Below are positions 36,514 to 44,773 of a stretch of DNA of 64,000 nucleotides, one piece after another. Position 1 is the first letter of the stretch. Every line of letters begins with the position of its first letter. This DNA comes from Geothrix sp. GTDB lineage: Bacteria; Acidobacteriota; Holophagae; Holophagales; Holophagaceae. The DNA lies in contig NZ_CP126625.1 in the NCBI RefSeq assembly GCF_030219325.1, forward strand, positions 1,848,857 through 1,912,856, read 5' to 3'. Position numbers and translations under genes: made by a program. The notes under the pieces were generated by a model that was given only the letters and a program-made list of their open reading frames with translations, was not told the DNA's origin and did no database searches.

Positions 36514-36861
36514 TCAGGGAAAGAAAGGCATGGCCATCCAGGAAGCAACGGCCAGCGCGCTTCGACTGGAGTGCCCCCAAGTTCCCACGGCATGGGCGAG
36601 GTTAAAATTTCGGTATCCCAGCTCGGTCCAATCTCTGCCCTGATCCCAAACGTTGAGCAGGAATTCGATGATCAACTTCTCCCCATTCGAGGCGCCAGAG
36701 TATGCGTTTGCCACGATTGGGTTCGACACCACGTCGTAAGGCCAATAGCTGAGCTTGTAATCGATCTTGAATGTCTTCAGAAGTGCGGTCATCTGGGGAT
36801 GTGAATGAGTAGGTCGGGCCAGGGCTCGGCTTTCAATCGGGCGATGATCCTTGTTGTGCAT
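36514..36861 (-). CDS. Hypothetical island protein, 115 residues
   Basis: The ATG at 36861 is preceded by TTGGAG at six bases, which supports this start over the GTG 12 codons upstream. The protein has a short polar N terminus, a region with several aromatic residues (KIDYKLSYWPYDVV) and a C-terminal HAVGTWGHSSRSALAVASWM stretch. I do not recognise it. It is convergent with the nuclease-like gene and upstream of nothing obvious; it may be co-oriented with the replication gene as an accessory. Confidence 0.5.
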   Translation of the reverse strand: MHNKDHRPIESRALARPTHSHPQMTALLKTFKIDYKLSYWPYDVVSNPIVANAYSGASNGEKLIIEFLLNVWDQGRDWTELGYRNFNLAHAVGTWGHSSRSALAVASWMAMPFFP

Positions 36862-37002
36862 GTTGTTCTCCAAATTGTTAGGGATGGATATTTCCACTCG
36901 ATGGTTAGGGACTCCCCCGATGTGGCAGCGCCCAGTGAAAGAGCCTGCAGGTGAGTTACCCAGGGCACGAGATCACCCTTTGGTGAGATGGCTCAGGCCG
37001 CC

Positions 37003-39537
37003 TCAGGCCACGTCTTCGCGAGCAACTTTCGCGGACTCCGGGATGGAAACCGGAGAAACCGAACAAACCGACGGGGCCACTTCCACACGCCATCGTTCGG
37101 AGGAGGTGTTTCCGGCCGCACGCACAATGCGCCTGCCATCTACGATCCGTCCGACGTGACGGCGCATCCACCAGCCAACTTTGCGGGAGTTAATCGCCCC
37201 TCGTTCTCCAGCGATTTCCTCCATGACATCCCGAAGGTCCGCATCCTTGTCCCCGTTGGCCGCAACCCTGCGGAGTGCATCACGGACCATGGCACTGGTC
37301 TTCCCAAAGGTGTGCATCCATGCATCCAGGAAGCGTAGGAGGACATCCCTTTCCGGGTCCTCCGTCATGGCTTCAAAAATAGAATCAGTTGGATCATTAA
37401 TTCCAAGCCATAGAAGCGGTTGACGACAGAAGTTAGACCAGTCTTCATAGCCGGCAAACGGCCTGCATTCCTCCTTGGGGCATCCAGCGGCCACCCATGC
37501 ACAGATGAGGGTCAAGACGGCGGATACATACCGGCCGCGCTCCTGGAGCACCTCTCTAATCAGGTGGGGTCGACAGAAGGATCTGGCCGCGGGGACCTCA
37601 CATTGGGGGGCCAAGTGAATGGAGAGGCAGCGGCGTGTCATGTCCCGCACCGGATCGACGTTGTTGCCACTGGAGAGCACCAGCACACGGGTGGAGACGC
37701 TGACGGTCTTAGACAGGCCCAAGATCCGCCCCGAAATGAATTCGGAGGTCAAGGCCGTGCAAAGGCTCTTGTGGGGCACAAGATCTCCAGTCAAGTTGTC
37801 GAACTCAACCACAGCCGGGGCCCGCAGCAGTTCCGCCAGGAGTAATTTGCGACATTCCTCATCGTCGGCAGGAAATGTAGTGGGGGTGCCACGCTGAGGC
37901 GTCGCGAAGGCAGTGATCAACTGGCAGAGGTAGGATTTCCCCGAACCTGGCATATGGGCCCGAGCGTGGAACATCGGAGCCAGTGGCAGGCTCGCACGAA
38001 CGGTGGCGGTCAGGATTGCAGCCAGGGCCGCAGCTCTGTCTACCTCACGGGCGAAACTGAATTCAGTCAACAGGTCGTGAAGCACCTCCAGAGCTGCTTC
38101 TGCATCCTTTCGAGTGGGGGCCTCCGAGATGGAAAAGGCCTTGGAGTTGAATACTCCGAACATGCCCGTGTCAGGGTCGTACCCTGCCGTCCGCACCAGG
38201 CTGCCATCAGGCCGGAGGTATGGCTGGCGGGCCAGCCCGTTCAACACGGGAAGGTGAGGGTAGACCGAAGAATCGAAGAGCACGCCAGCATGGCGGGCAG
38301 GGGGGTCAGTCCTCACCCAATCCTCTGAGCGCCCATCGAACCGCTCCCAACTCGCCACGCCTGCGAGGGCACGCACGAGGGCGGGCTGGGAGACCTCCTG
38401 GACACGGGTCTCCCGAGTCCCGGGATCCGTGTTCACCGTCACGATCAATCCTCCGCGCTGGTAGAACCTGCGTGCCTGGGCCAGCTCCCGCTCTGCCGCG
38501 TCCACCACTCGATGGATCTCTCCCGCGACCGTGCGGATGGTCGGCTTCATCCGAGCTTCACTGGGCTGGATCCCGAGGAAGGCTAGCAAATCCCGGATAT
38601 GCCGCCCAGAACAATGGCCATGCTGGCACTTGAAGCCACCAATGGGCCAATTGTCATCTGGCTCGAAGTAGGCCGTGCCATGGTCAACGCCGCCAGAATG
38701 CTCCTCGACCCAGGGGCAGGTCAGATCATGCTTCCCCTCACCCAGCGGGGTCTTGTAAAGGCCCCGATCCCTTAGGGCCACGAGGACCGGATTCTCGTCG
38801 GGACGAGGCAGCAGGACCGCGTCTCCATCCTCTGGATGGGATGCAGGATGTCGCGTCTCACGCCGTGTTGAACCACCAGCAGCCGCAAGATCCAACTGGA
38901 GCCCTGCGACCAGTTCATCCATGGAGTAACGCCGCCCTGGTTCCCAGGACTTCATGCGGCAGCGGAAGGCTGGTTGATGCTTGCCATTACTGCCCACAGG
39001 GAGCCGAGCCAGTCGAGCGCGAGGACCATTCGCCCCCGGATCGCACAATCCAGCCGTCACGATGGCCTTCATTAGGCGATCCGCCAGAAGGCCATCCAAC
39101 AGCGGTTCCTTGAAGGCGTAGCCTGCCTGGAAGTTCCCCGGGGAAGTTTCAAGAAGCCAGGTTGGCGGGAGCGTAAGCCGATCCAAGGGCACCTTCCCAC
39201 CCAAGTCGTCCAGCATGACCGCAGGAAGTGCCATGAATTGTGCCTTCCGACGACGGTATCGACCCGACTCGTCGGGCCTGAACGCGGCCAGGGAGAAGTA
39301 GGTGTTGGCCTCCGCCGCGCCTGCCGGGTTGCCATCGGACCAGTGAGAGCCGAACCAGGCCGAAGCACTGACTTGCCCAGGATGCCCCTCAAAGCAGACC
39401 ACGACGGGCCGCGCATTGCCGGATGGGCCAATGAAGAGGGTCCGCAGGAATTCCTCGTTGGTGCAGAGGTCGGTTTCCTCGGTTCCTCGGGTTTCCCCTT
39501 CGCCATTCGGAAAATCATTCGCTGACGATTCGCTCAC
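37003..39537 (-). CDS. Island replication protein: primase-helicase fusion
   Basis: This 844-residue protein has an N-terminal RepB-like primase module (about 75-230, with PAVMLDDLGGKVPLDRLTLPP and LLETSPGNFQAGYAF), a Cys/His cluster resembling a primase zinc ribbon (CPWVEEH...CQHGHCSG, about 270-310), and a C-terminal P-loop ATPase (HMPGSGKSYLCQLI Walker A, VVEFDNLTGD Walker B) like superfamily 3 or DUF927 helicases. It probably starts replication of the excised island. Its start overlaps the stop of the AlpA-like gene, so both are in one leftward operon. Confidence 0.8.
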   Translation of the reverse strand: MSESSANDFPNGEGETRGTEETDLCTNEEFLRTLFIGPSGNARPVVVCFEGHPGQVSASAWFGSHWSDGNPAGAAEANTYFSLAAFRPDESGRYRRRKAQFMALPAVMLDDLGGKVPLDRLTLPPTWLLETSPGNFQAGYAFKEPLLDGLLADRLMKAIVTAGLCDPGANGPRARLARLPVGSNGKHQPAFRCRMKSWEPGRRYSMDELVAGLQLDLAAAGGSTRRETRHPASHPEDGDAVLLPRPDENPVLVALRDRGLYKTPLGEGKHDLTCPWVEEHSGGVDHGTAYFEPDDNWPIGGFKCQHGHCSGRHIRDLLAFLGIQPSEARMKPTIRTVAGEIHRVVDAAERELAQARRFYQRGGLIVTVNTDPGTRETRVQEVSQPALVRALAGVASWERFDGRSEDWVRTDPPARHAGVLFDSSVYPHLPVLNGLARQPYLRPDGSLVRTAGYDPDTGMFGVFNSKAFSISEAPTRKDAEAALEVLHDLLTEFSFAREVDRAAALAAILTATVRASLPLAPMFHARAHMPGSGKSYLCQLITAFATPQRGTPTTFPADDEECRKLLLAELLRAPAVVEFDNLTGDLVPHKSLCTALTSEFISGRILGLSKTVSVSTRVLVLSSGNNVDPVRDMTRRCLSIHLAPQCEVPAARSFCRPHLIREVLQERGRYVSAVLTLICAWVAAGCPKEECRPFAGYEDWSNFCRQPLLWLGINDPTDSIFEAMTEDPERDVLLRFLDAWMHTFGKTSAMVRDALRRVAANGDKDADLRDVMEEIAGERGAINSRKVGWWMRRHVGRIVDGRRIVRAAGNTSSERWRVEVAPSVCSVSPVSIPESAKVAREDVA

Positions 39538-39794
39538 TTCTGCTCCCTTAGACCAGGGGCCTTCCGGCTGGCTTCGAGGGTGCGGACAAGGGAACGAATC
39601 TCGGCGTCCCCTTTTCCAGCAATGCGCGCTTCGTTGAGGGCCGCCACCTCGTGTTCAGGCCATCCTACGGACCGGGCGCCGAGCGAGACAGGGCGGGTGA
39701 AGAGCCCCTGCCGAATATCCAGGTAGTGAGTGCTCCTCGATCGGCCACGGGCCTGGAGCACAGCAGGGAGGCGGAGAATGGCGTACTTCACCAC
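39534..39794 (-). CDS. AlpA-like phage/island regulatory protein
   Basis: This 86-residue protein has an AlpA-type DNA-binding pattern: ILRLPAVLQARGRSRSTHYLDIRQGLFTRPVSLGARSVGWPEHEV, a winged-helix like MerR/excisionase. AlpA activates integrase or excision genes in P4-like elements. It overlaps the upstream HTH gene by one base and the primase gene by four bases, so it is the middle gene of a three-gene operon. Confidence 0.85.
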   Translation of the reverse strand: MVKYAILRLPAVLQARGRSRSTHYLDIRQGLFTRPVSLGARSVGWPEHEVAALNEARIAGKGDAEIRSLVRTLEASRKAPGLREQK

Positions 39795-40051
39795 TATTCC
39801 CCTCCCTGGATGGACCGCTGGCCATCCTGTCCAAGGACAGGGAGGCTAGATTTCCATCGTTCGGCCTCCTCCCTTTCCACCAGAGTCCGAGTCCCCACCT
39901 TCTTGGGAAACAGCCGCTTGTTCCGCACTTCCTTGTAGAACTGGGATTTGCTGATATCTGCCCAACGAAGAAACGCCCGAACGCTCATCAGGCCGCTGAG
40001 ATGGGCCCCATCATCCCGACAGGGAAGGGGGGAAGGTGAGTAGATGGCCAT
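39794..40051 (-). CDS. Small helix-turn-helix (excisionase-like) protein
   Basis: This 85-residue protein has FLRWADISKSQFYKEVRNKRLFPKKVGTRTLVEREEAERW, an HTH_17/excisionase-like winged helix. Small proteins of this kind act as directionality factors for tyrosine integrases. The stop codon shares a base with the next gene's start. It is the first gene of the leftward replication/excision operon. Confidence 0.75.
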   Translation of the reverse strand: MAIYSPSPLPCRDDGAHLSGLMSVRAFLRWADISKSQFYKEVRNKRLFPKKVGTRTLVEREEAERWKSSLPVLGQDGQRSIQGGE

Positions 40052-40316
40052 GAGCCCTCCTAATTGGCTCCTAGGGGGGTCAGAGCGGTCTGTTGTCTTG
40101 CCTCAAGGCCAGTCCGGTTCGAGAATGGGCTGCCCTGAGGAGTCATCCCCCGGGGTGCCCCCCTCCTTGTCCGGCCACCTGGTAAGTACTGGATGGGGAG
40201 GGGGGGCAGTTGAGGTAGCGTAGGTGCGATGCACCAAACAACCACCACGGAGCAAGTCTGAGTCAACCCATGTAAGTGCGGAAGTCCAAACAACTTGCGA
40301 TTCAGTCGAAAAATTG

Positions 40317-40344
40317 ATTGTAAAAAATATTTGACTTTTTCTAA
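40317..40344 (-). promoter_or_regulatory. Candidate promoter for the leftward excision/replication operon
   Basis: On the minus strand TTAGAA (40339-40344) is followed by 16 bases and TACAAT (40317-40322). A plus-strand TTGACT (40331-40336) with TAAGCT (40354-40359) overlaps it, making a divergent pair. Confidence 0.4.
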
Positions 40345-40413
40345 GTGATCTGCTAAGCTCCAGGCTGCGCAAAGCGATTAAGCCTTGAGAGCATAAAGAC
40401 CGACTTAGGTCCA

Positions 40414-40515
40414 ATGTCCCAAGGTTTTAAGAACGACCAGGTTGTGGTCAATTGTGACAAATGTCACACCAGAGTCGTTACTTGCGCCCAGCTCTCCCTG
40501 GCGACCCGGAGTTGA
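40414..40515 (+). CDS. Candidate 33-residue Cys-rich ORF
   Basis: The frame from ATG 40414 to TGA 40513-40515 encodes a peptide with VVNCDKCHTRVVTC, a CxxCH plus Cys pattern that could bind zinc. It would be expressed from the plus-strand TTGACT/TAAGCT promoter about 50 bases upstream; the ribosome site (TTAGG) is weak. A perfect 14-bp palindrome lies inside it. It may be a small regulator, or the frame may be chance. Confidence 0.25.
   Translation: MSQGFKNDQVVVNCDKCHTRVVTCAQLSLATRS
40454..40467. promoter_or_regulatory. Perfect palindrome GTGACA-AA-TGTCAC
   Basis: It is a 14-bp symmetric site in the divergent control region of the island, between the excision/replication operon and radC. 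The symmetry suggests an operator for an unidentified repressor. Confidence 0.35.
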
Positions 40516-40584
40516 AAGTGCAACCGCAATGCCACATGGAAGGTGGCCATTCACGAGCGTGAATCGCTTCTTCCGAAACTCCTC

Positions 40585-41283
40585 TCAATGGCAAGAGTCC
40601 CACCCCTCCGCCGCGCGGAAGCTGTGCCAGCGATCACTGCCCAGAACCACATGATCCGCCAAGGGAACGCCCAGGCTCTCACCGGCAGACCGCAGGCGAG
40701 CGGTGATTGCCATGTCCTCGCGGGAGGGCGTGGGATCCCCGGAGGGGTGGTTATGCCAGGCCAGGGCCGTGGTGGCACCGTAGCGCAGGGCCTCGCGAAA
40801 GAATTCTCGGGGGCTGATGAGGGTGGCGGTGGCCGTCCCCTGACTCAGAATGCGGTCGGCCAGTAGCTCGCCCTTGGCATTGAGGGCCAGCAATCCGAAG
40901 CGCTCTTCGGTCCAGCCCTGAACCTTGGGCAAGAGGTACGTGCCAGCCGACCGGGGCGAAGTGATACGCGGACGGTCGAAACCCACTCTGGTGCTGCGGC
41001 GGTGAACCTCCTGAAGGATGGCGAAACGGGCCATCTCGGCTTTGCTGAGGCCTAAAGCCTGGAGTTCAGAGGGCCCCATGGCCACCAGACGACTCATGCT
41101 CCCGGCCTGCTGGAGGATCTGATCGGCCCGCCCGGGGCGCACGCGGTTCAGCATGGCTTCGATGATCTGGGCATCCGAGAGGGATTCGGGCCCGTAGAGG
41201 GCCACGGTCTCGGCGACAGGAAAGACCTTCGCGGTCGCTTGGGTGGAAACAATTGGGAAGAGAGGAAGACTGGAAGGGGTCAT
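40585..41283 (-). CDS. radC: RadC/JAMM-domain protein
   Basis: This 232-residue protein has the helix-hairpin-helix and JAMM domain of RadC with the metal motif WHNHPSGDPTPSREDM. The ATG at 41283 is chosen for GGAGAACGCC upstream; the longer frame is not supported. RadC-like genes are common on mobile islands; despite the name a repair role is not proven. Confidence 0.9.
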   Translation of the reverse strand: MTPSSLPLFPIVSTQATAKVFPVAETVALYGPESLSDAQIIEAMLNRVRPGRADQILQQAGSMSRLVAMGPSELQALGLSKAEMARFAILQEVHRRSTRVGFDRPRITSPRSAGTYLLPKVQGWTEERFGLLALNAKGELLADRILSQGTATATLISPREFFREALRYGATTALAWHNHPSGDPTPSREDMAITARLRSAGESLGVPLADHVVLGSDRWHSFRAAEGWDSCH

Positions 41284-41777
41284 GGCGTTCTCCGCGCCCA
41301 CCGGATCGGGGCACGAAAACGCCGGGGTCCCCCGCTCCCCAGGCCTGGACCGGGAACGAACCGGGTAACGAAGAGAACCGGGCAGAGAGCGGGTAGGGCC
41401 GCCGTGGCGCGGGATCAGGACAACCGGCAGTGCCTGATCTGGAATGGGTAAGGAATCCGTGAATCCCACTCCCTCGCCCCCCTCGCAACCAATGGGTCAC
41501 CAGCACCCTGACCCCGACCAGGCACACCATGGGCACAGTCCAATTCCGGTCTCGTGGCGGAGTAGACGGCGCGGTGACAATAGCCCTCCCGGCAATCCCA
41601 ATGCCAGGCATCTCACGGCGACCCCCTTTCCCGGACCTTTGAGATGCGCATCAGGGCACCTTGGTTGATCACCGTGACTTAAAGCGGGGAGTCTCGCTTA
41701 TGCCGAAATGGGGGGCTTGAATCCCTTGGGAAATGCCACTCGGAAGGCTACCGTCAAGGGATAGCAAGGACTGACCC
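41284..41777. other. Intergenic region between radC and the ATPase gene
   Basis: No coding frame is convincing in about 490 bases. The last 60 bases before the ATPase gene hold a TCCCTTG...CAAGGGA inverted repeat (41722-41761, long loop) and the AAGGA ribosome site. The two genes diverge from here, so their promoters should lie inside; I cannot point to clear -35/-10 pairs. Confidence 0.3.
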
Positions 41778-44585
41778 ATGGGCACCCAAGATGGGGCATC
41801 GAGGATATCGATGGCCAACCCAAATTCTAAGCGTGACTGGAATCGCGCCAAGGCAATTGCCCAGCGATGGGTCGAGACCCTCCGTATCGCGATCGCCGCT
41901 TCTCTTGTGGTGCTCATTGTTCTTTGGGCCATCGCTCCTTGGATCAGCGAAGGTGAGAAGGCGCCACAATGGTTTCAGCGTATCGGAAAGCTCGTGGCCA
42001 CCTACCCCTGGTGGGCGCTGCTCCTAGTGCTTGGCATCGGCTTGTTCGTGAAATACGCGAATGCCAATTTCTGGAAGACTGGCCTCGCACCATGGTCCCT
42101 CCTGCGGACGATCTTGATGTATCCGCGCTTGTGGATGGGGGCTTTGCTCAGCACCACTATGCTTGTCTGGATGCTGGGGAGCTGGAAGGGCCTTACAGGG
42201 TGGTTGGGGTTGCCCGAATCCACAGTTCTGCTGATCAGCCCCCATGCACCCATCGGAATCAAGGCGGGGCTCATTCTGTTGGTGGCAGGGGCCACGACGT
42301 GTCTGTCATTTGTTCCCTGGCGTTCGCCCGAACCCAAGGAATCCCTTCCTAGGGATGGACAATCAGAGGACCCCGCGGGTGTGCCGGATTTTCGGGATTT
42401 TGAAGAACTTCGAAATTGGCTCAAGGACGACAAGCCGGTGGAGAAGTTGGACCAGGACCGCTTCGGCCATCGGAACATCGCTCAACGGATGGCCCAGCGC
42501 CTATGTTCTTCCAAACACCCCTATTCCCAGGCGGTGCTCGGCCCCTTAGGCTCAGGCAAGAGCACCTTGGGGCTGTTGGTGCAGGATGCCCTCGATCAAG
42601 CGTCCGTGAAGGGCCGGGTCCGGCTGGTCCAGATCGAGCTTTGGCCCTTCACCACGCCCGCAGCTGCAGTTGAGGGCATTCTCCAACGCTTGGTCGACGA
42701 ATTTCGGAAGGATGTGAGCGTCACCAGCCTGTGGGGGCTTCCGGAAATGTATTGGGAAGCAGTGAGTGCGGCGGGCGGTTTCTGGTCCGTGCTGGGGCGT
42801 CTTCTAAGGGGCCGGTGGGATAGCCCCCCGAAACTCCTCTCTCATCTCGATCAGGCCGCCACCGCCGTCGGAATTCGATACGTCTTGTGGGTGGAGGATT
42901 TGGAACGTTTCGCAGGAGCTTCGATCTCCGACGATTCGGAAACCACTGAACAAGCTCTGATCCTGGCCCCCATCCGGGCCTTGCTTCATGGTCTCGACCG
43001 TTGCGATTCGCTGGCTGTTGTCACCGCGACAACTAACCTTCATGCCCGTTTTGACCTGGAAAAGATCGCCCGTTTCGTGGAGCCGATCCCCCGCCTGCCG
43101 AAAGAGAACGCAAAGCGTATCCTGGACCAGTTTCGACGAGGTTGCACCACGGATCGGCCCGATTTAATCGACCCGGCGAGAGATGCAAGGCCCCGCCGGG
43201 AATTCGATGGCACCCTGGCTCAGGAAGATGGGTTGTCATCACGATTAGAGGATTATTTGTATTCCTCCCCAGGATTTACCGGCGCTTCTTCGACGGGCAT
43301 TGAGTCCCTTCAAGACGCGCTCCTCACCCTATGCGAGACGCCCAGAACCTTAAAGCAGGCCCTTCGAAGGTGCCTAGATTTCTGGACGGCTTTGCCAGGA
43401 GAGATCGACTTCGATCATCTGTTGGCGCTGAACATCCTGCGAACTTGTAAACCGGATGTGTTCTCGCTCATCCAAAAACGGAGCAAGGAACTGGTCTGGT
43501 CCACTACAAAACCCTTTCAAGAAAGCGAGATCGGTCAGGTCATCTTGTCCGATCCTGCGATGAAATTCCGTATGCAACAACCCACTGTTGATGAGGAACG
43601 TGGCCGAGATGCTGTGATCTACATCATCAAGTCCTTGTTTGGTACAGAAGCCAGGGATCTTCTACCCCAAGGCATTTCCGCCAAAGACTGCGAGGAACAT
43701 TGGCGGAGATTCCTCGCGGAACCATACTTGCATCCATATGAACGCCATCAGACTTTGTTCCAGAAAATCAGAGATGCGGACCTAGTTGAGTTGCTTGCCT
43801 TTCTAGAGTCTCCGGAGCAATCCGGAGATGCAGCCTACTACTTGTCCTGGTTGCGAAAGGCTGATTTGGAGTCCCTGTTCGGGTTGCTCATAGACCGGAG
43901 AAATGGAGAAAAGCCGGATCGTTGGCCATTAGATGCCAACGGCACCAGGAGAGAACCCCCGGGGTTATCTTCGCTGCTAGAAGCCGTCCAGCTTGCACGA
44001 GGACGTGGCCACTTGGCGGGCGATTTCCCTTGGGCAGTTTTCTCTGACAAGGTGGACTCGCTCATCGCAGCAAACCTCTCATTTGCTTTCCGCTTAAAGC
44101 AAACATTGATTGAGAATTTTGATCTCGGGCCAAACGCATACTTCCAGCAGCAGGCCCTGTCGCGACTACATGCCAGCTTACGTCTGCATTACTCTGGCAA
44201 GCCGGATCGATTGGCTGATGCCCTTCAAAACGCTCTGCCAGCAACTCTGAATGTGCTTTGCGGGAAGGCCGCATCTGGTGGAGTGGGAAACCAAGGTCCC
44301 TTCACGCCCTGGAAGGGGTTTGCTGCAACCATTCTTCGAGCGGCTCGCCACAATCCCATCCCGATGCTTCCGCAAGTCGCTGCAATGGTTTTGGAAATGG
44401 ATCATTCTGATTCGGACCGTTTCGACCGCTACCGATTCCTGCCCGACCGGGCTGGCGCGCTTTTCGGGAGCCCGGAGGCTGTACTGGACCTGGTGAGAGG
44501 GCGGCGCTTAGAGGAGTGGTCTGGGGGTGCCGCCCAAATGGTGGAAGCTCTCTTCAAGACGCCCCCAGAAGGTGTCACGCCCTAG
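41778..44585 (+). CDS. Membrane-anchored KAP/YobI-like P-loop NTPase
   Basis: This 935-residue protein has four membrane segments near the N terminus (about 37-53, 76-92, 117-135, 148-170), then a P-loop NTPase domain with Walker A GPLGSGKST (255-263) and a Walker B-like VLWVEDLERF (residues 369-378), as in KAP or YobI-type NTPases. A long helical C-terminal region of about 450 residues has no motif I recognise. KAP-type NTPases often occur in bacterial defence and membrane-signalling loci, so a role as a phage sensor/effector is plausible but unproven. ATG 41778 has AAGGA at suitable spacing. It is convergent with the A+T-rich Mrr-like gene. Confidence 0.75.
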   Translation: MGTQDGASRISMANPNSKRDWNRAKAIAQRWVETLRIAIAASLVVLIVLWAIAPWISEGEKAPQWFQRIGKLVATYPWWALLLVLGIGLFVKYANANFWKTGLAPWSLLRTILMYPRLWMGALLSTTMLVWMLGSWKGLTGWLGLPESTVLLISPHAPIGIKAGLILLVAGATTCLSFVPWRSPEPKESLPRDGQSEDPAGVPDFRDFEELRNWLKDDKPVEKLDQDRFGHRNIAQRMAQRLCSSKHPYSQAVLGPLGSGKSTLGLLVQDALDQASVKGRVRLVQIELWPFTTPAAAVEGILQRLVDEFRKDVSVTSLWGLPEMYWEAVSAAGGFWSVLGRLLRGRWDSPPKLLSHLDQAATAVGIRYVLWVEDLERFAGASISDDSETTEQALILAPIRALLHGLDRCDSLAVVTATTNLHARFDLEKIARFVEPIPRLPKENAKRILDQFRRGCTTDRPDLIDPARDARPRREFDGTLAQEDGLSSRLEDYLYSSPGFTGASSTGIESLQDALLTLCETPRTLKQALRRCLDFWTALPGEIDFDHLLALNILRTCKPDVFSLIQKRSKELVWSTTKPFQESEIGQVILSDPAMKFRMQQPTVDEERGRDAVIYIIKSLFGTEARDLLPQGISAKDCEEHWRRFLAEPYLHPYERHQTLFQKIRDADLVELLAFLESPEQSGDAAYYLSWLRKADLESLFGLLIDRRNGEKPDRWPLDANGTRREPPGLSSLLEAVQLARGRGHLAGDFPWAVFSDKVDSLIAANLSFAFRLKQTLIENFDLGPNAYFQQQALSRLHASLRLHYSGKPDRLADALQNALPATLNVLCGKAASGGVGNQGPFTPWKGFAATILRAARHNPIPMLPQVAAMVLEMDHSDSDRFDRYRFLPDRAGALFGSPEAVLDLVRGRRLEEWSGGAAQMVEALFKTPPEGVTP

Positions 44586-44773
44586 GGTTAATACAATTGT
44601 TCACGAGTCCCAAACCCAGAAACATCGATGGTGGGCATCCAGCCAATCGCGACTGTACCTACCCTCCGCAAAGTGCTTGGTAAATGTCTCTCTCTGGCCT
44701 CGAATACAGATGATATTCGCCAAGAATTATTGCCTCGACTTCAGTTTGTGGAACTGCAACTCCCATCTGGAGA

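Noticed and set aside
40442-40654. 70-codon plus-strand frame (TTG start) overlapping the end of radC
   Set aside because: It is antisense to a well-supported gene, lacks a ribosome site, and its product has no pattern.
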